Positions 37,177 to 45,118 of a stretch of DNA of 56,055 nt are shown in pieces (position 1 is the stretch's first letter; each line of letters starts with the position of its first letter). The notes beneath the pieces are model-generated. The model ran no database searches, was not told the origin of the DNA, and worked only from the letters and a program-made list of their open reading frames with translations. The DNA comes from Alcaligenaceae bacterium (GTDB lineage: Bacteria > Pseudomonadota > Gammaproteobacteria > Burkholderiales > Burkholderiaceae_B). The DNA lies in the NCBI GenBank assembly GCA_012839585.1, contig DUNB01000036.1, positions 1 to 56,055 on the forward strand, in the 5' to 3' direction. The translations under genes were made by a program, and so were the position numbers.

Positions 37177-37230
37177 GCTAAGGTGTACGGCAAGCCTCGA
37201 TGTTCAGGACACAATGCATGGCTATCATCA

Positions 37231-38106
37231 TTAAAAACGCCAAGCTATACAGCGACTTTTCTTTTGGCCTTGTGCCATTTCAACGGTTTGCACATCGCGA
37301 GCATGCACCGCTTTGAGCTGCTTATAGAGAGCAGGCAGAATGGATTCGCGTGAGACCAGAGTGGTAAAGCAGGCGATCTGTTGTTTGAAGTGAGTGCTTT
37401 GCTGAATCATACGGCTGATAAAGGCCAGCTCACCGCCCTCACACCAGAGCTCATTACTTTGCCCCCCAAAATTGCGTTGTGTGTTTTGTTTACCTAGGCC
37501 TTTCCATTTGCGATGGTTTTGCTGTTTAGCTTGTTCGGCCGAGTTAAAAAAGGGCGGGTTGCACATAGAAAGAGCGAAGCGTTCTTCGGGTAGCACCACT
37601 TGCTGAAAAATATGCTGTGGGTTTGGTTGATGGCGCAGCTGAATTTTGTCTTGTAGGTGATTGTCGTTAATGGTTTTTTGTGCCGCGGCAATGGCCTTTT
37701 TATCAATGTCTACACCCACAAAAGACCATTGGTATTCGGCCTGTCCCAATAGCGGGTAGATGGTATTTGCCCCCACGCCGATGTCGAGAATACGAATGGC
37801 TGGTCCCGTGGGAATCGTGCCCTGATGCGAGGCAGCGAGAAGGTCGGCGACCACATGAATGTAGTCAGCACGCCCAGGAATGGGGGGACACAGATAATTA
37901 TCTGGAATATCCCAGAATGTAACCCCATAATCTGTTGCCAAAATGGCTGCATTAAGCAGTTTCACAGCCGTTGGGTTGGCAAAATCAATGGTGTAATGCC
38001 CAGCTGGATTTAAGCGGGTGTATTGCTTTAGCTCGGGGCGTGCCGCATAAAGGCGTTCGAAGTCGTAGCTGCCGGTGTGGCGATTGCGAGGGTGAAATAA
38101 AGACAT
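37231..38106 (-). CDS. rlmF: 23S rRNA m6A1618 methyltransferase RlmF
   Basis: RlmF methylates N6 of adenine 1618 in 23S rRNA. The 291-residue protein starts at MSLFHPRNRHTGSYDFERL. The longer in-frame start at 38199 adds 31 residues with no family match and is rejected. The SAM-binding region is ILDIGVGANTIYPLLG and the catalytic motif is CNPPFFNS (NPPF). Further family features are GRADYIHVVADLLA and the C-terminal QGQKKSRCIAWRF. Length is close to that of E. coli RlmF (308). Confidence 0.93.
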   Translation of the reverse strand: MSLFHPRNRHTGSYDFERLYAARPELKQYTRLNPAGHYTIDFANPTAVKLLNAAILATDYGVTFWDIPDNYLCPPIPGRADYIHVVADLLAASHQGTIPTGPAIRILDIGVGANTIYPLLGQAEYQWSFVGVDIDKKAIAAAQKTINDNHLQDKIQLRHQPNPQHIFQQVVLPEERFALSMCNPPFFNSAEQAKQQNHRKWKGLGKQNTQRNFGGQSNELWCEGGELAFISRMIQQSTHFKQQIACFTTLVSRESILPALYKQLKAVHARDVQTVEMAQGQKKSRCIAWRF

Positions 38107-38258
38107 GAGTACTAAAGTAACAATAAGATCGTAGCTAGTGTACCGTGAATTGCGCTCTGTCCCGGGCCTGAGGGCGAGATTTAGTGCGCACAGAATCAAA
38201 ACCCACCTACAATATGACGTGACGATGAAGTCGTAAGAAAGAATTCAGTGGGGTATAG

Positions 38259-39197
38259 GTGAATATTCGATTTTTAGAAACATTTGTATGGGTTGCTAAG
38301 CTGGGTAGTTTTAGGGCTGCAGCCAGTCAGCTACACCTAACACAGGCGGCCATTTCTGGGCGTATTGCGGCTTTAGAAAACGATGTGGGACAAAAGCTGT
38401 TTGAGCGTCACGGCCGTCTGATGCGTTTGAACACAGCGGGTAAAACACTGCTACACCATGCGGAACAGATTTTGCGTGTAGAACATGATTTGCGCCAAGA
38501 GTTAACCGGGCCGACCTTATTAAGAGGACGAGTGCGTTTAGGGGTGATTGAGTCCATCATTTATACCTGGTTTCCGCAATTTTTAGCCCAACTGCAGCAG
38601 CAACATCCTGATGTGGAAATCGAGCTGACAGTGGAGTCCAGCCGACGCTTACACGATTTGCTAAAGCGTGGTTTGATTGATGTGGCATTACAAACGGATC
38701 CTGTCATAGAAAAAGGATTACGTAATACGCCGTTAGGTCGTTTTTCTATGTCTTGGATGTTTGCAGCGGATTCGACTGAACAACTTCCTTCTGATCTAGG
38801 CACCTTATTATCCGAGTGGACCATCGTCACGTTTCCACGTTATTCACAACCACATTTGTTCCTGTTGGAGCTGTTGGAAAGTGAAGGAATTCTAATCGAA
38901 CCACGCATTCACTTTGTGTCATCCATTGCAGCAGGCATGCAGCTGCTGCAGACGGGACAATGTGTAGGTGTTTTGCCGGCGGCGGTCTTTGATCACGAGA
39001 CTAAACCTGCCTTATTCAAAACGATAGATTACTTGCCAAACTTAGCAGATATGCAGTTGGTAGCGAGTTGGCGACCAGAAATCGTCACTGGGCTAAGTAC
39101 TGAAATGGTGCGGTTAAGCCTAAGCGAAATGAAAAATTATGCGATGAAAAATGATGTGGCTTTTGCAGCAACCGAACTTCCTGTTTTTCAGGTATAG
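38259..39197 (+). CDS. LysR-type transcriptional regulator
   Basis: A 312-residue LysR regulator starting with a GTG. The N-terminal winged helix-turn-helix is FLETFVWVAKLGSFRAAASQ followed by LHLTQAAISGRIAALE. The effector domain covers residues about 90-300 (RVRLGVIESIIYTWFPQFLA). It lies directly upstream of the oxoprolinase gene, in the same direction. An operator-like inverted repeat of LysR type stands between them (39259-39281). It probably controls the oxoprolinase in response to a substrate of that enzyme, which is an inference from position. Confidence 0.9.
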   Translation: MNIRFLETFVWVAKLGSFRAAASQLHLTQAAISGRIAALENDVGQKLFERHGRLMRLNTAGKTLLHHAEQILRVEHDLRQELTGPTLLRGRVRLGVIESIIYTWFPQFLAQLQQQHPDVEIELTVESSRRLHDLLKRGLIDVALQTDPVIEKGLRNTPLGRFSMSWMFAADSTEQLPSDLGTLLSEWTIVTFPRYSQPHLFLLELLESEGILIEPRIHFVSSIAAGMQLLQTGQCVGVLPAAVFDHETKPALFKTIDYLPNLADMQLVASWRPEIVTGLSTEMVRLSLSEMKNYAMKNDVAFAATELPVFQV

Positions 39198-39258
39198 CGG
39201 GTTTACCCTTAGTTAAAGCAGGTGTTTATGGACAAAGCACGGAAATTATAGCGTTCTA

Positions 39259-39281
39259 ATTGATCGCTTTTTGTTATCAAT
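39259..39281 (+). promoter_or_regulatory. LysR-type operator before the oxoprolinase gene
   Basis: ATTGAT and ATCAAT form a perfect inverted repeat separated by exactly 11 bases. This is the T-N11-A layout of LysR-regulator boxes. It lies 83 bases upstream of the enzyme start at 39365, where activator sites usually are, and 61 bases after the LysR gene stop. Confidence 0.65.
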
Positions 39282-39364
39282 CGGAGTAAATAAAAACGGC
39301 TTGAGTTTAGAGGGTATGCATCGCAAACTATATCTAGTCATTGTTTTTATATATGGGATTAGAC

Positions 39365-42300
39365 ATGCAATCTTCAGCAGAAAATACAGCCTTAAAACAG
39401 GATAAATGGCAGTTTTGGGTGGATCGTGGCGGTACCTTTACTGACATCGTGGCTAAAAAGCCAGATGGTGATCTCACCACCTACAAATTGCTTTCTGATA
39501 ATCCTGAGCAATACCCTGATGCTGCTTTAGAGGGCATTCGTCGTCTATTAGGTTTGACCTCAGATCAGCCTATCCCTAGCGATCAAATCTCTGCAGTCAA
39601 AATGGGAACCACTGTGGCCACCAACGCGTTGTTAGAGCGTAAGGGTGATGACACAGTCCTATTTATTACCAAAGGCTTTAAAGATGCCTTGCGCATTGGT
39701 TACCAAGCCCGCCCCCATATTTTCCAACGCCATATTGTGCTACCAGAGTTGTTGTACGGTGATGTGGTAGAGGTGAACGAGCGTGTGCACGCCGATGGTG
39801 AGGTTGAAACCCCATTAGACCTAGAGGCAAGCCGTCAGCAATTACAAGCCGCTTTTGATAAAGGTTACCGTGCGATTGCCATCGTGTTGATGCATGCTTA
39901 CCGCTTTCAGGAGCATGAGCTACAACTGGCTGAATTAGCCCGTGATATTGGTTTTACTCAAGTTTCTGTTTCGCACCAAGTCAGCGCTTTGATGAAAATC
40001 GTGGGTCGTGGTGATACCACTGTGGTGGATGCCTATTTGTCCCCGGTACTGCGTCGCTATGTGAATCGCGTCGCGAGCGAGCTAGACCAAGTCCGTTTGA
40101 TGTTCATGCAATCCAATGGTGGTCTTACTGCCGCTGATCACTTCCAAGGTAAAGACGCCATTTTGTCTGGTCCTGCCGGTGGAATTGTGGGAATGGCACG
40201 TATTGCTTCGGCCTTAGGCGCTGATAAGCTTATTGGTTTTGACATGGGGGGGACCTCCACCGACGTTTCTCATTATGATGGCCAGTTTGAGCGTGTCTTT
40301 GAAACAGTGGTTGCTGGCGTTCGTCTACGTGCTCCGATGATGAATATTCATACGGTAGCTGCCGGTGGTGGTTCCATTGTGCACTTTGATGGTCATCGTA
40401 TGCGTGTGGGCCCTCACTCCGCCGGTGCTTACCCCGGTCCAGTGGCCTACCGTAATGGTGGCCCTTTGACCGTGACGGACTGTAACGTCATGCTGGGCAA
40501 ACTACAGCCAGAATTTTTCCCTACCATTTTTGGTGAAAATGCTGATCAGCCTTTAGATGTGGCTGAGGTACAGCGCCAATTCGCGCAGCTGGCGGATGAC
40601 ATTGAAAAACAAACCGGCGTACGCTCCACACCAGAGCAAGTGGCCGAGGGCTTTATTCAAATCGCCGTCTCCAACATGGCTAATGCCGTGAAAAAAATCT
40701 CCATCGAACGCGGTTACGATGTGAGTCAATATACCTTGGTGTCCTTTGGTGGTGCCGGTGGTCAGCACGCTTGTTTGGTTGCAGATGCGTTAGGCATGCG
40801 TCGTGTCTTGATTCACCCATTCGCTGGGGTGCTGTCTGCTTACGGCATGGGTCTGGCTGATATTACTGCCATGCGTGAAAGCAGTGTGGAATTAGAGCTT
40901 AATAACGATCACCTGCCTGAGTGTGAAGCACGTTTAGAAGATTTGGCCAAAGACGCCCGTGCCGAGGTATTAGCTCAAGGTGTGTCAGAGCAGCACATTC
41001 AAGTACTGCCCCGTGTACACCTGCGTTACGACGGTACAGACTCCGCGATTGTTGTGAACTTTGGCTCCATCGAAGACATGGTTGAGCAGTTCAACGCTTC
41101 TTACTTACAGCGTTACAGCTTCCTCATGGAAGATCGCGCGCTGATTATAGAGGCTGTTTCCTTAGAGGTGATTGGCCAGAGTGGCGAGCAAGTAGGTGTG
41201 AGCACACCAACGGATCAAGAAAAACCGTTGCCAGCGGCTTCCGCTACGGCATCTGTATTTTCTCATGATGAGGCGCACCAGACTCCGATTTATGATCGTA
41301 GCCAGCTACAAAGCGGTATGCGTATCCAAGGTCCAGCCATCGTGTTTGATACGAACGGTACCACCATGGTGGAACCCGAGTGGCAGTTAGAGCTACTCAG
41401 TGGCGGTGAAATGCTCTTGTCTCGTGTAAAAGCCAAAGAGCAATCCGTAGCGATTGGCACAGATGTTGATCCCGTGATGCTAGAGATTTTCAACAATCTA
41501 TTCATGGCGATTGCGGAACAAATGGGCGTAACCTTGGCTAATACGGCCTTTTCCGTCAACATTAAAGAGCGCTTAGACTTCTCTTGTGCTTTGTTTGATG
41601 CCGAAGGTAACTTGATTGCAAATGCGCCCCACATGCCTGTGCACTTAGGCTCCATGGGCGAAAGTATTAAAGCCGTCATCAAGAAAAACGAAGGCCAAAT
41701 GCAGCCAGGGGACACCTATGTATTAAACGACCCCTACAATGGTGGCACTCACTTACCCGATATCACTGTAGTGACGCCAATTTTTGATGAAGCGGGCGCC
41801 GAAATTCTGTTCTTTGTGGCATCTAGAGGTCACCATGCGGATGTAGGCGGTATGACACCTGGCTCCATGCCTCCGCACAGTCGCAGCATCATCGAAGAAG
41901 GCGTACTGATTGACAACTTCAAGTTGGTGGAAAAAGGTCAAATTCGTGAAAAAGCCTTCCGTGAATTATTGGCTTCGGGACCTTACCCAGCACGCAACAT
42001 CGATCAAAACTTAGCTGATATGCGCGCTCAGATCGCGGCTAACGAAAAAGGCGTCCAAGAACTACATCGCATGGTACGCACCTTTGGTTTGGACGTGGTT
42101 CAGGCTTATATGCAGCACGTACAGAACAACGCAGAGGAATCCGTACGTCGTGTGATTGATGCGCTACAAGATGGTGAGTTCAGCTATGAAATGGATTGTG
42201 GTGCACAGATCCGTGTGGCGGTAAGCGTCAACAGCGAAGAACGTAGTGCGGTTGTGGACTTCACTGGTACGTCAGCACAGTTAGATAGCAACTTTAATAC

Positions 42301-43021
42301 GCCTAAAGCGGTGTGTATGGCTGCGGTGCTGTATGTGTTCCGCACCTTGGTAAATGACGAAATCCCAATGAACCAAGGTTGCTTGAAACCCATTAAGGTG
42401 ATTATCCCTGAGGCATGTATGCTCAATCCTCAGTATCCTGCTGCTACCGTGGCCGGTAACGTGGAAACCTCTCAAGCGATCACGGATACCTTGTATGGGG
42501 CGTTGCGTGTGATGGCGTCTTCGCAAGGTACGATGAACAACTTCACTTTCGGTAATGACACCTATCAGTATTACGAAACCATTGCCGGTGGTGCGGGTGC
42601 CGGTATGATTTTACGTGAGGATGGCAGCACAGAGCTGTTCCCAGGAACAGACGTGGTACAGACGCATATGACGAACTCTCGTCTGACTGATCCTGAAATC
42701 TTCGAGTGGCGCTATCCTGTGCTCTTAGAGGAATTCTCCATCCGTCTAAATAGTGGTGGTAAAGGTGCAGTGAATGGTGGGAACGGTGGTACACGCCGTA
42801 TTCGCTTCCTTGAGCCAATGACCGCCTCTATATTGGCAAACCATCGTCGTGTGGCACCGTTTGGTATGGCCGGCGGTGAAGACGGAGAGGTGGGGTCTAA
42901 CTACGTAGAAAAAACGGATGGCAGTCGTGTTGAGCTAGGTGCAACGGGTTCCGTTGAAATGCAAGCAGGCGATGTATTTGTGATCCATACACCAGGTGGT
43001 GGTGGATTTGGCAAGAAATAG
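39365..43021 (+). CDS. Fused hydantoinase A/B, 5-oxoprolinase-like
   Basis: A 1218-residue enzyme of the ATP-dependent 5-oxoprolinase/hydantoinase family. The HyuA half (about 1-690) has WVDRGGTFTDIVAKKPDG, MGTTVATNALLERKG, and the ASKHA-type GFDMGGTSTDVSHYDG. The HyuB half (about 710-1218) has MLEIFNNLFMAIAEQMGVTL and LANTAFSVNIKERLDFSCA, then DPYNGGTHLPDITVV and GGFGKK at the end. The single-chain form is like eukaryotic OPLAH, where HyuA and HyuB are fused; many bacteria encode the halves separately. The ATG at 39365 has GGGA about nine bases upstream; start codons at 39353 and 39341 are possible but weaker. The substrate could be 5-oxoproline or another cyclic amide. Confidence 0.88.
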   Translation: MQSSAENTALKQDKWQFWVDRGGTFTDIVAKKPDGDLTTYKLLSDNPEQYPDAALEGIRRLLGLTSDQPIPSDQISAVKMGTTVATNALLERKGDDTVLFITKGFKDALRIGYQARPHIFQRHIVLPELLYGDVVEVNERVHADGEVETPLDLEASRQQLQAAFDKGYRAIAIVLMHAYRFQEHELQLAELARDIGFTQVSVSHQVSALMKIVGRGDTTVVDAYLSPVLRRYVNRVASELDQVRLMFMQSNGGLTAADHFQGKDAILSGPAGGIVGMARIASALGADKLIGFDMGGTSTDVSHYDGQFERVFETVVAGVRLRAPMMNIHTVAAGGGSIVHFDGHRMRVGPHSAGAYPGPVAYRNGGPLTVTDCNVMLGKLQPEFFPTIFGENADQPLDVAEVQRQFAQLADDIEKQTGVRSTPEQVAEGFIQIAVSNMANAVKKISIERGYDVSQYTLVSFGGAGGQHACLVADALGMRRVLIHPFAGVLSAYGMGLADITAMRESSVELELNNDHLPECEARLEDLAKDARAEVLAQGVSEQHIQVLPRVHLRYDGTDSAIVVNFGSIEDMVEQFNASYLQRYSFLMEDRALIIEAVSLEVIGQSGEQVGVSTPTDQEKPLPAASATASVFSHDEAHQTPIYDRSQLQSGMRIQGPAIVFDTNGTTMVEPEWQLELLSGGEMLLSRVKAKEQSVAIGTDVDPVMLEIFNNLFMAIAEQMGVTLANTAFSVNIKERLDFSCALFDAEGNLIANAPHMPVHLGSMGESIKAVIKKNEGQMQPGDTYVLNDPYNGGTHLPDITVVTPIFDEAGAEILFFVASRGHHADVGGMTPGSMPPHSRSIIEEGVLIDNFKLVEKGQIREKAFRELLASGPYPARNIDQNLADMRAQIAANEKGVQELHRMVRTFGLDVVQAYMQHVQNNAEESVRRVIDALQDGEFSYEMDCGAQIRVAVSVNSEERSAVVDFTGTSAQLDSNFNTPKAVCMAAVLYVFRTLVNDEIPMNQGCLKPIKVIIPEACMLNPQYPAATVAGNVETSQAITDTLYGALRVMASSQGTMNNFTFGNDTYQYYETIAGGAGAGMILREDGSTELFPGTDVVQTHMTNSRLTDPEIFEWRYPVLLEEFSIRLNSGGKGAVNGGNGGTRRIRFLEPMTASILANHRRVAPFGMAGGEDGEVGSNYVEKTDGSRVELGATGSVEMQAGDVFVIHTPGGGGFGKK

Positions 43022-43047
43022 GGAAAATTGCCAAGTGAATTAAATTG

Positions 43048-43091
43048 CCCCCAAGAGCTTGTATGAAAGTACAAGCTCTTGGGGGTTTTTT
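43048..43091 (+). terminator. Terminator after the oxoprolinase gene
   Basis: A perfect 16-bp stem (arms 43048-43063 and 43070-43085, containing CCCCCAAGAGCTTGTA) with a 6-nt loop is followed by TTTTTT. It is the strongest terminator in the window. Confidence 0.95.
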
Positions 43092-43197
43092 GTGGGGGCT
43101 AGGACGTTGAATGCACGGTGAGCTCACCTCTCAAGGTAGGTCTTCTGTGTGAGCAATCGTTCCTCAATGGGGTGCAGTCGAATCAGATGAACCTTGT

Positions 43198-43596
43198 TCA
43201 TTTTTCAATAAAGGTGCCGTCTACATAAAACCACTGGTTATTTTCCCAAACAAATTGACTAATTTCGTGTAGACGAGAAGCGCGACCATGAAGACGGTGA
43301 CGAGCGACAAACTCGACCTGCTGCTGGGTGGCGCTCAGAATATCGTGGCGCTTAATTTGCAGGCCTAGCCATTTCAGTCCTTCGGGGTTAGGGCTTAGCT
43401 CTGTAGGACGCGTGCTAGGGTGCCAAGTGGCCAATAAGTAATCCAATAAGTCGAGCACAAAGGCACTATAACGTGAGCGCATGAGTTGCTCCGCATCGGG
43501 GGCTTGTAGATAGTGTTCGCCTTGATGCCAACGCTGACAACATTGCGCGTAGGTTTTATGGCTTTGGCAAGGGCAGGGTTGAGTGGAAACGGTCAT
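43198..43596 (-). CDS. YchJ family SEC-C motif protein (UPF0225)
   Basis: A 132-residue protein of the YchJ family. A SEC-C-like zinc motif at the N-terminus (CPCQSHKTYAQCC) is followed by the NTF2-like domain (EQLMRSRYSAFVLDLLDYLL; ATWHPSTRP) and an end WFYVDGTF. E. coli YchJ has a second SEC-C motif at its C-terminus; this shorter form lacks it. The function is unknown. Confidence 0.88.
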   Translation of the reverse strand: MTVSTQPCPCQSHKTYAQCCQRWHQGEHYLQAPDAEQLMRSRYSAFVLDLLDYLLATWHPSTRPTELSPNPEGLKWLGLQIKRHDILSATQQQVEFVARHRLHGRASRLHEISQFVWENNQWFYVDGTFIEK

Positions 43597-43770
43597 AGAA
43601 AGAGTAGAGGGAGCTTAGTAGGCGTGGGCAGTCAGGCTACACCCAATAAAGACTAGAGCGAAGTGTCTAGATAAAAAGATGGTAACCCTATACGTATAGG
43701 TAAAATAGGTAAAGGGCGATAGAAAAAGGGAACTGAGCCAGTCCCCTAGGAGAGTAGTCTTATGTGTAGA
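43597..43770. other. Gap between ychJ and the yjfB-like gene
   Basis: This 174-bp gap lies upstream of ychJ on the minus strand. It should hold the ychJ promoter, but no clear motif was assigned. No reading frame or repeat was seen. Confidence 0.4.
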
Positions 43771-43974
43771 CTACGCCGTCACATTGATTTTGGTGCCTAC
43801 CATGCCTGTCTGCGCTAAAGGCTGTGAGCCTGTGGCTGAGTTGACTAGACTTAATAGATGATTAGCCTGATTATCTAACACCTTTTTAAGTAGCAGGTTG
43901 TCTTTTTCTTGGATCATGTTCCAGTGTTGCAGAGAAAGCGCTGCGCCCACTGTACCTTCGATGGAACCTGACAT
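43771..43974 (-). CDS. YjfB-like putative motility protein
   Basis: A 67-residue protein preceded by GGAG on the minus strand. The sequence MSGSIEGTVGAALSLQH, a central helix (EKDNLLLKKVLDNQANHLLS) and a Gly/Thr-rich tail (GTKINVTA) match the small YjfB family, often linked to flagellar or motility genes. No motility gene is close here. The function is unknown. Confidence 0.7.
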   Translation of the reverse strand: MSGSIEGTVGAALSLQHWNMIQEKDNLLLKKVLDNQANHLLSLVNSATGSQPLAQTGMVGTKINVTA

Positions 43975-44190
43975 AATGAACTCCTATAGTGGGTTAGCAA
44001 GTCATTCCATTATACAGAAAAATGTATGTGAATCGAGATTATAAGGAAAGAGAGGTACGAGTCGGGATGCGTTGAGCCGCTTTGTTTTCTCTTTGAAAAC
44101 AATAGCTTCTGTAGGGCTAGGCAAAACGACTCAAGTTATGCCATAATTACAATCTTTGATTGGTGTGATTACTGGTTACACCCTCAATTA

Positions 44191-44269
44191 GCCCCTCTAG
44201 CTCATGCTTGGTTAGAGCAGTGGACTCATAATCCATTGGTGCGCGGTTCGACTCCGCGGGGGGGCACCA
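44191..44269 (+). tRNA. tRNA with CAT anticodon, probably tRNA-Ile2 (lysidine type)
   Basis: A complete 79-nt cloverleaf with encoded CCA. The acceptor stem is GCCCCTC with GGGGGGC (one wobble). The D arm is GCTC with GAGC and has an 11-nt loop. The anticodon stem is GTGGA with TCCAT and the loop CTCATAA gives anticodon CAT. The T arm is CGCGG, TTCGACT, CCGCG. Paired C4-G69 and C5-G68 fit TilS recognition, favouring tRNA-Ile read as AUA after lysidine modification. Elongator Met is the alternative; it is unlikely to be initiator Met because the first acceptor pair is a normal G-C. Confidence 0.92.
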
Positions 44270-44274
44270 AAATT

Positions 44275-44308
44275 AAGCTCTAGGTTATCACGACTTAGGG
44301 CTTTTTTT
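44275..44308 (+). terminator. Terminator after the tRNA gene
   Basis: AAGCTCTAGG pairs with CTTAGGGCTT with wobbles, around a 9-nt loop, followed by a T-run ending at 44308. Confidence 0.75.
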
Positions 44309-44343
44309 GTGCCCATCCTAAACGCTACCCCCCACAGATACCC

Positions 44344-44400
44344 CAATTATTCACCAAAATGCGCGGAAAGCCTCGTCGTTTAGGGCGAAGAGGATGTCAA
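44344..44400 (-). repeat. Degenerate IS200/IS605-like end, left copy
   Basis: The segment holds AATTATT, ACCAAAATGCGCGGAAAG and then a hairpin CCTC, TCG with CGA, GAGG around TTTAGGG. The inverse complement of the right copy (45011-45077) matches it with scattered differences. The canonical form of such ends has a CCCC...GGGG hairpin next to a GCGCGAAAAGC block. Both copies look decayed but keep base pairing in the hairpin. They bracket the UPF0178 gene. Confidence 0.45.
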
Positions 44401-44515
44401 CATGGCATTCAATGATGATGTATGGTTAGCACATAGTTTATGTGGGGCATCAGCTTTTATTTATATCAAAATGGTATAAGCTGCTAACTGTACTGTTCAG
44501 TTGAAAAGGAATGCA

Positions 44516-44977
44516 ATGCGGATTTGGGTGGATGCGGATGCTTGTCCGGTGGTGATAAAAGAAATTCTTTATAGAGCCGCGCAGCGTTGGCAGAGATCGT
44601 TAACGTTGGTGGCGAATCAGATGTTACGTACACCGCCTTCGCGATTAATTAATGCAGTGCAGGTGCCCAGAGGCTTTGATGTGGCGGATGAATATATTGT
44701 GCAGCATGTCAAGGCGGGAGACTTGGTAATTACTGGTGATATTCCTTTGGCAGCACAGTTAGTTGCTAAGCATGCGCACGTGCTCAGCCCTCGCGGCGAG
44801 CCATTTACCACCGAAAATATACAAGAGCGTTTATCGATGCGAGACATGTTGGAAGAGCTGCGTAGCGCTGGGGTGGAGACGGGTGGACCTGCCGTTTTTA
44901 ATCAAACTGATCAACGTGAGTTTGCCAATGCGCTAGATCGCTTAATGATGAAGTTGAGTCGCTCCAGCAAGGTTTAA
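44516..44977 (+). CDS. UPF0178 family protein YaiI
   Basis: A 153-residue YaiI/YqxD family protein. The ATG at 44516 has AAGGA about five bases upstream. The opening [17 protein letters not shown] contains the conserved DADACP motif. Further conserved parts are [22 protein letters not shown] and the acid patch [12 protein letters not shown]. The fold is PIN/NYN-like, so a nuclease role has been suggested, but function is unknown. Its position between inverted decayed mobile-element ends is unusual. Confidence 0.9.
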   Translation: MRIWVDADACPVVIKEILYRAAQRWQRSLTLVANQMLRTPPSRLINAVQVPRGFDVADEYIVQHVKAGDLVITGDIPLAAQLVAKHAHVLSPRGEPFTTENIQERLSMRDMLEELRSAGVETGGPAVFNQTDQREFANALDRLMMKLSRSSKV

Positions 44978-44993
44978 TCGACTATGAATCAAA

Positions 44994-45077
44994 GGACGGC
45001 GTTGCCGTCCGCGCTATTCATCCCCGCCCTGAATGACAGAGCTTTTCGCGCATTCTGGTAAATCTGAAATAATTGGA
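44994..45077 (+). repeat. Degenerate IS200/IS605-like end, right copy, with adjacent stem
   Basis: GGACGGC and GCCGTCC form a 7-bp stem at 44994-45010. The rest (45011-45077) is the inverse of the left copy: GCGCTATTCATCCCCGCCCT and GAGCTTTTCGCGCATTCTGG. In the RNA of the minus strand the decayed hairpin can still pair through two G-U wobbles. There is no transposase gene between the copies. Confidence 0.45.
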
Positions 45078-45118
45078 TTTAATGTGGCTATGACAAATAA
45101 AGTTAGCTTGGTGATTAA

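Noticed and set aside
38107-38199. 31-residue extension of RlmF
   Set aside because: The family begins with MSLFHPRNRH-like sequence at 38106; the extension has no similarity.
42281-42818. Minus-strand frames of 80-90 residues inside the oxoprolinase gene
   Set aside because: His/Arg-rich shadows of the conserved HyuB coding sequence.
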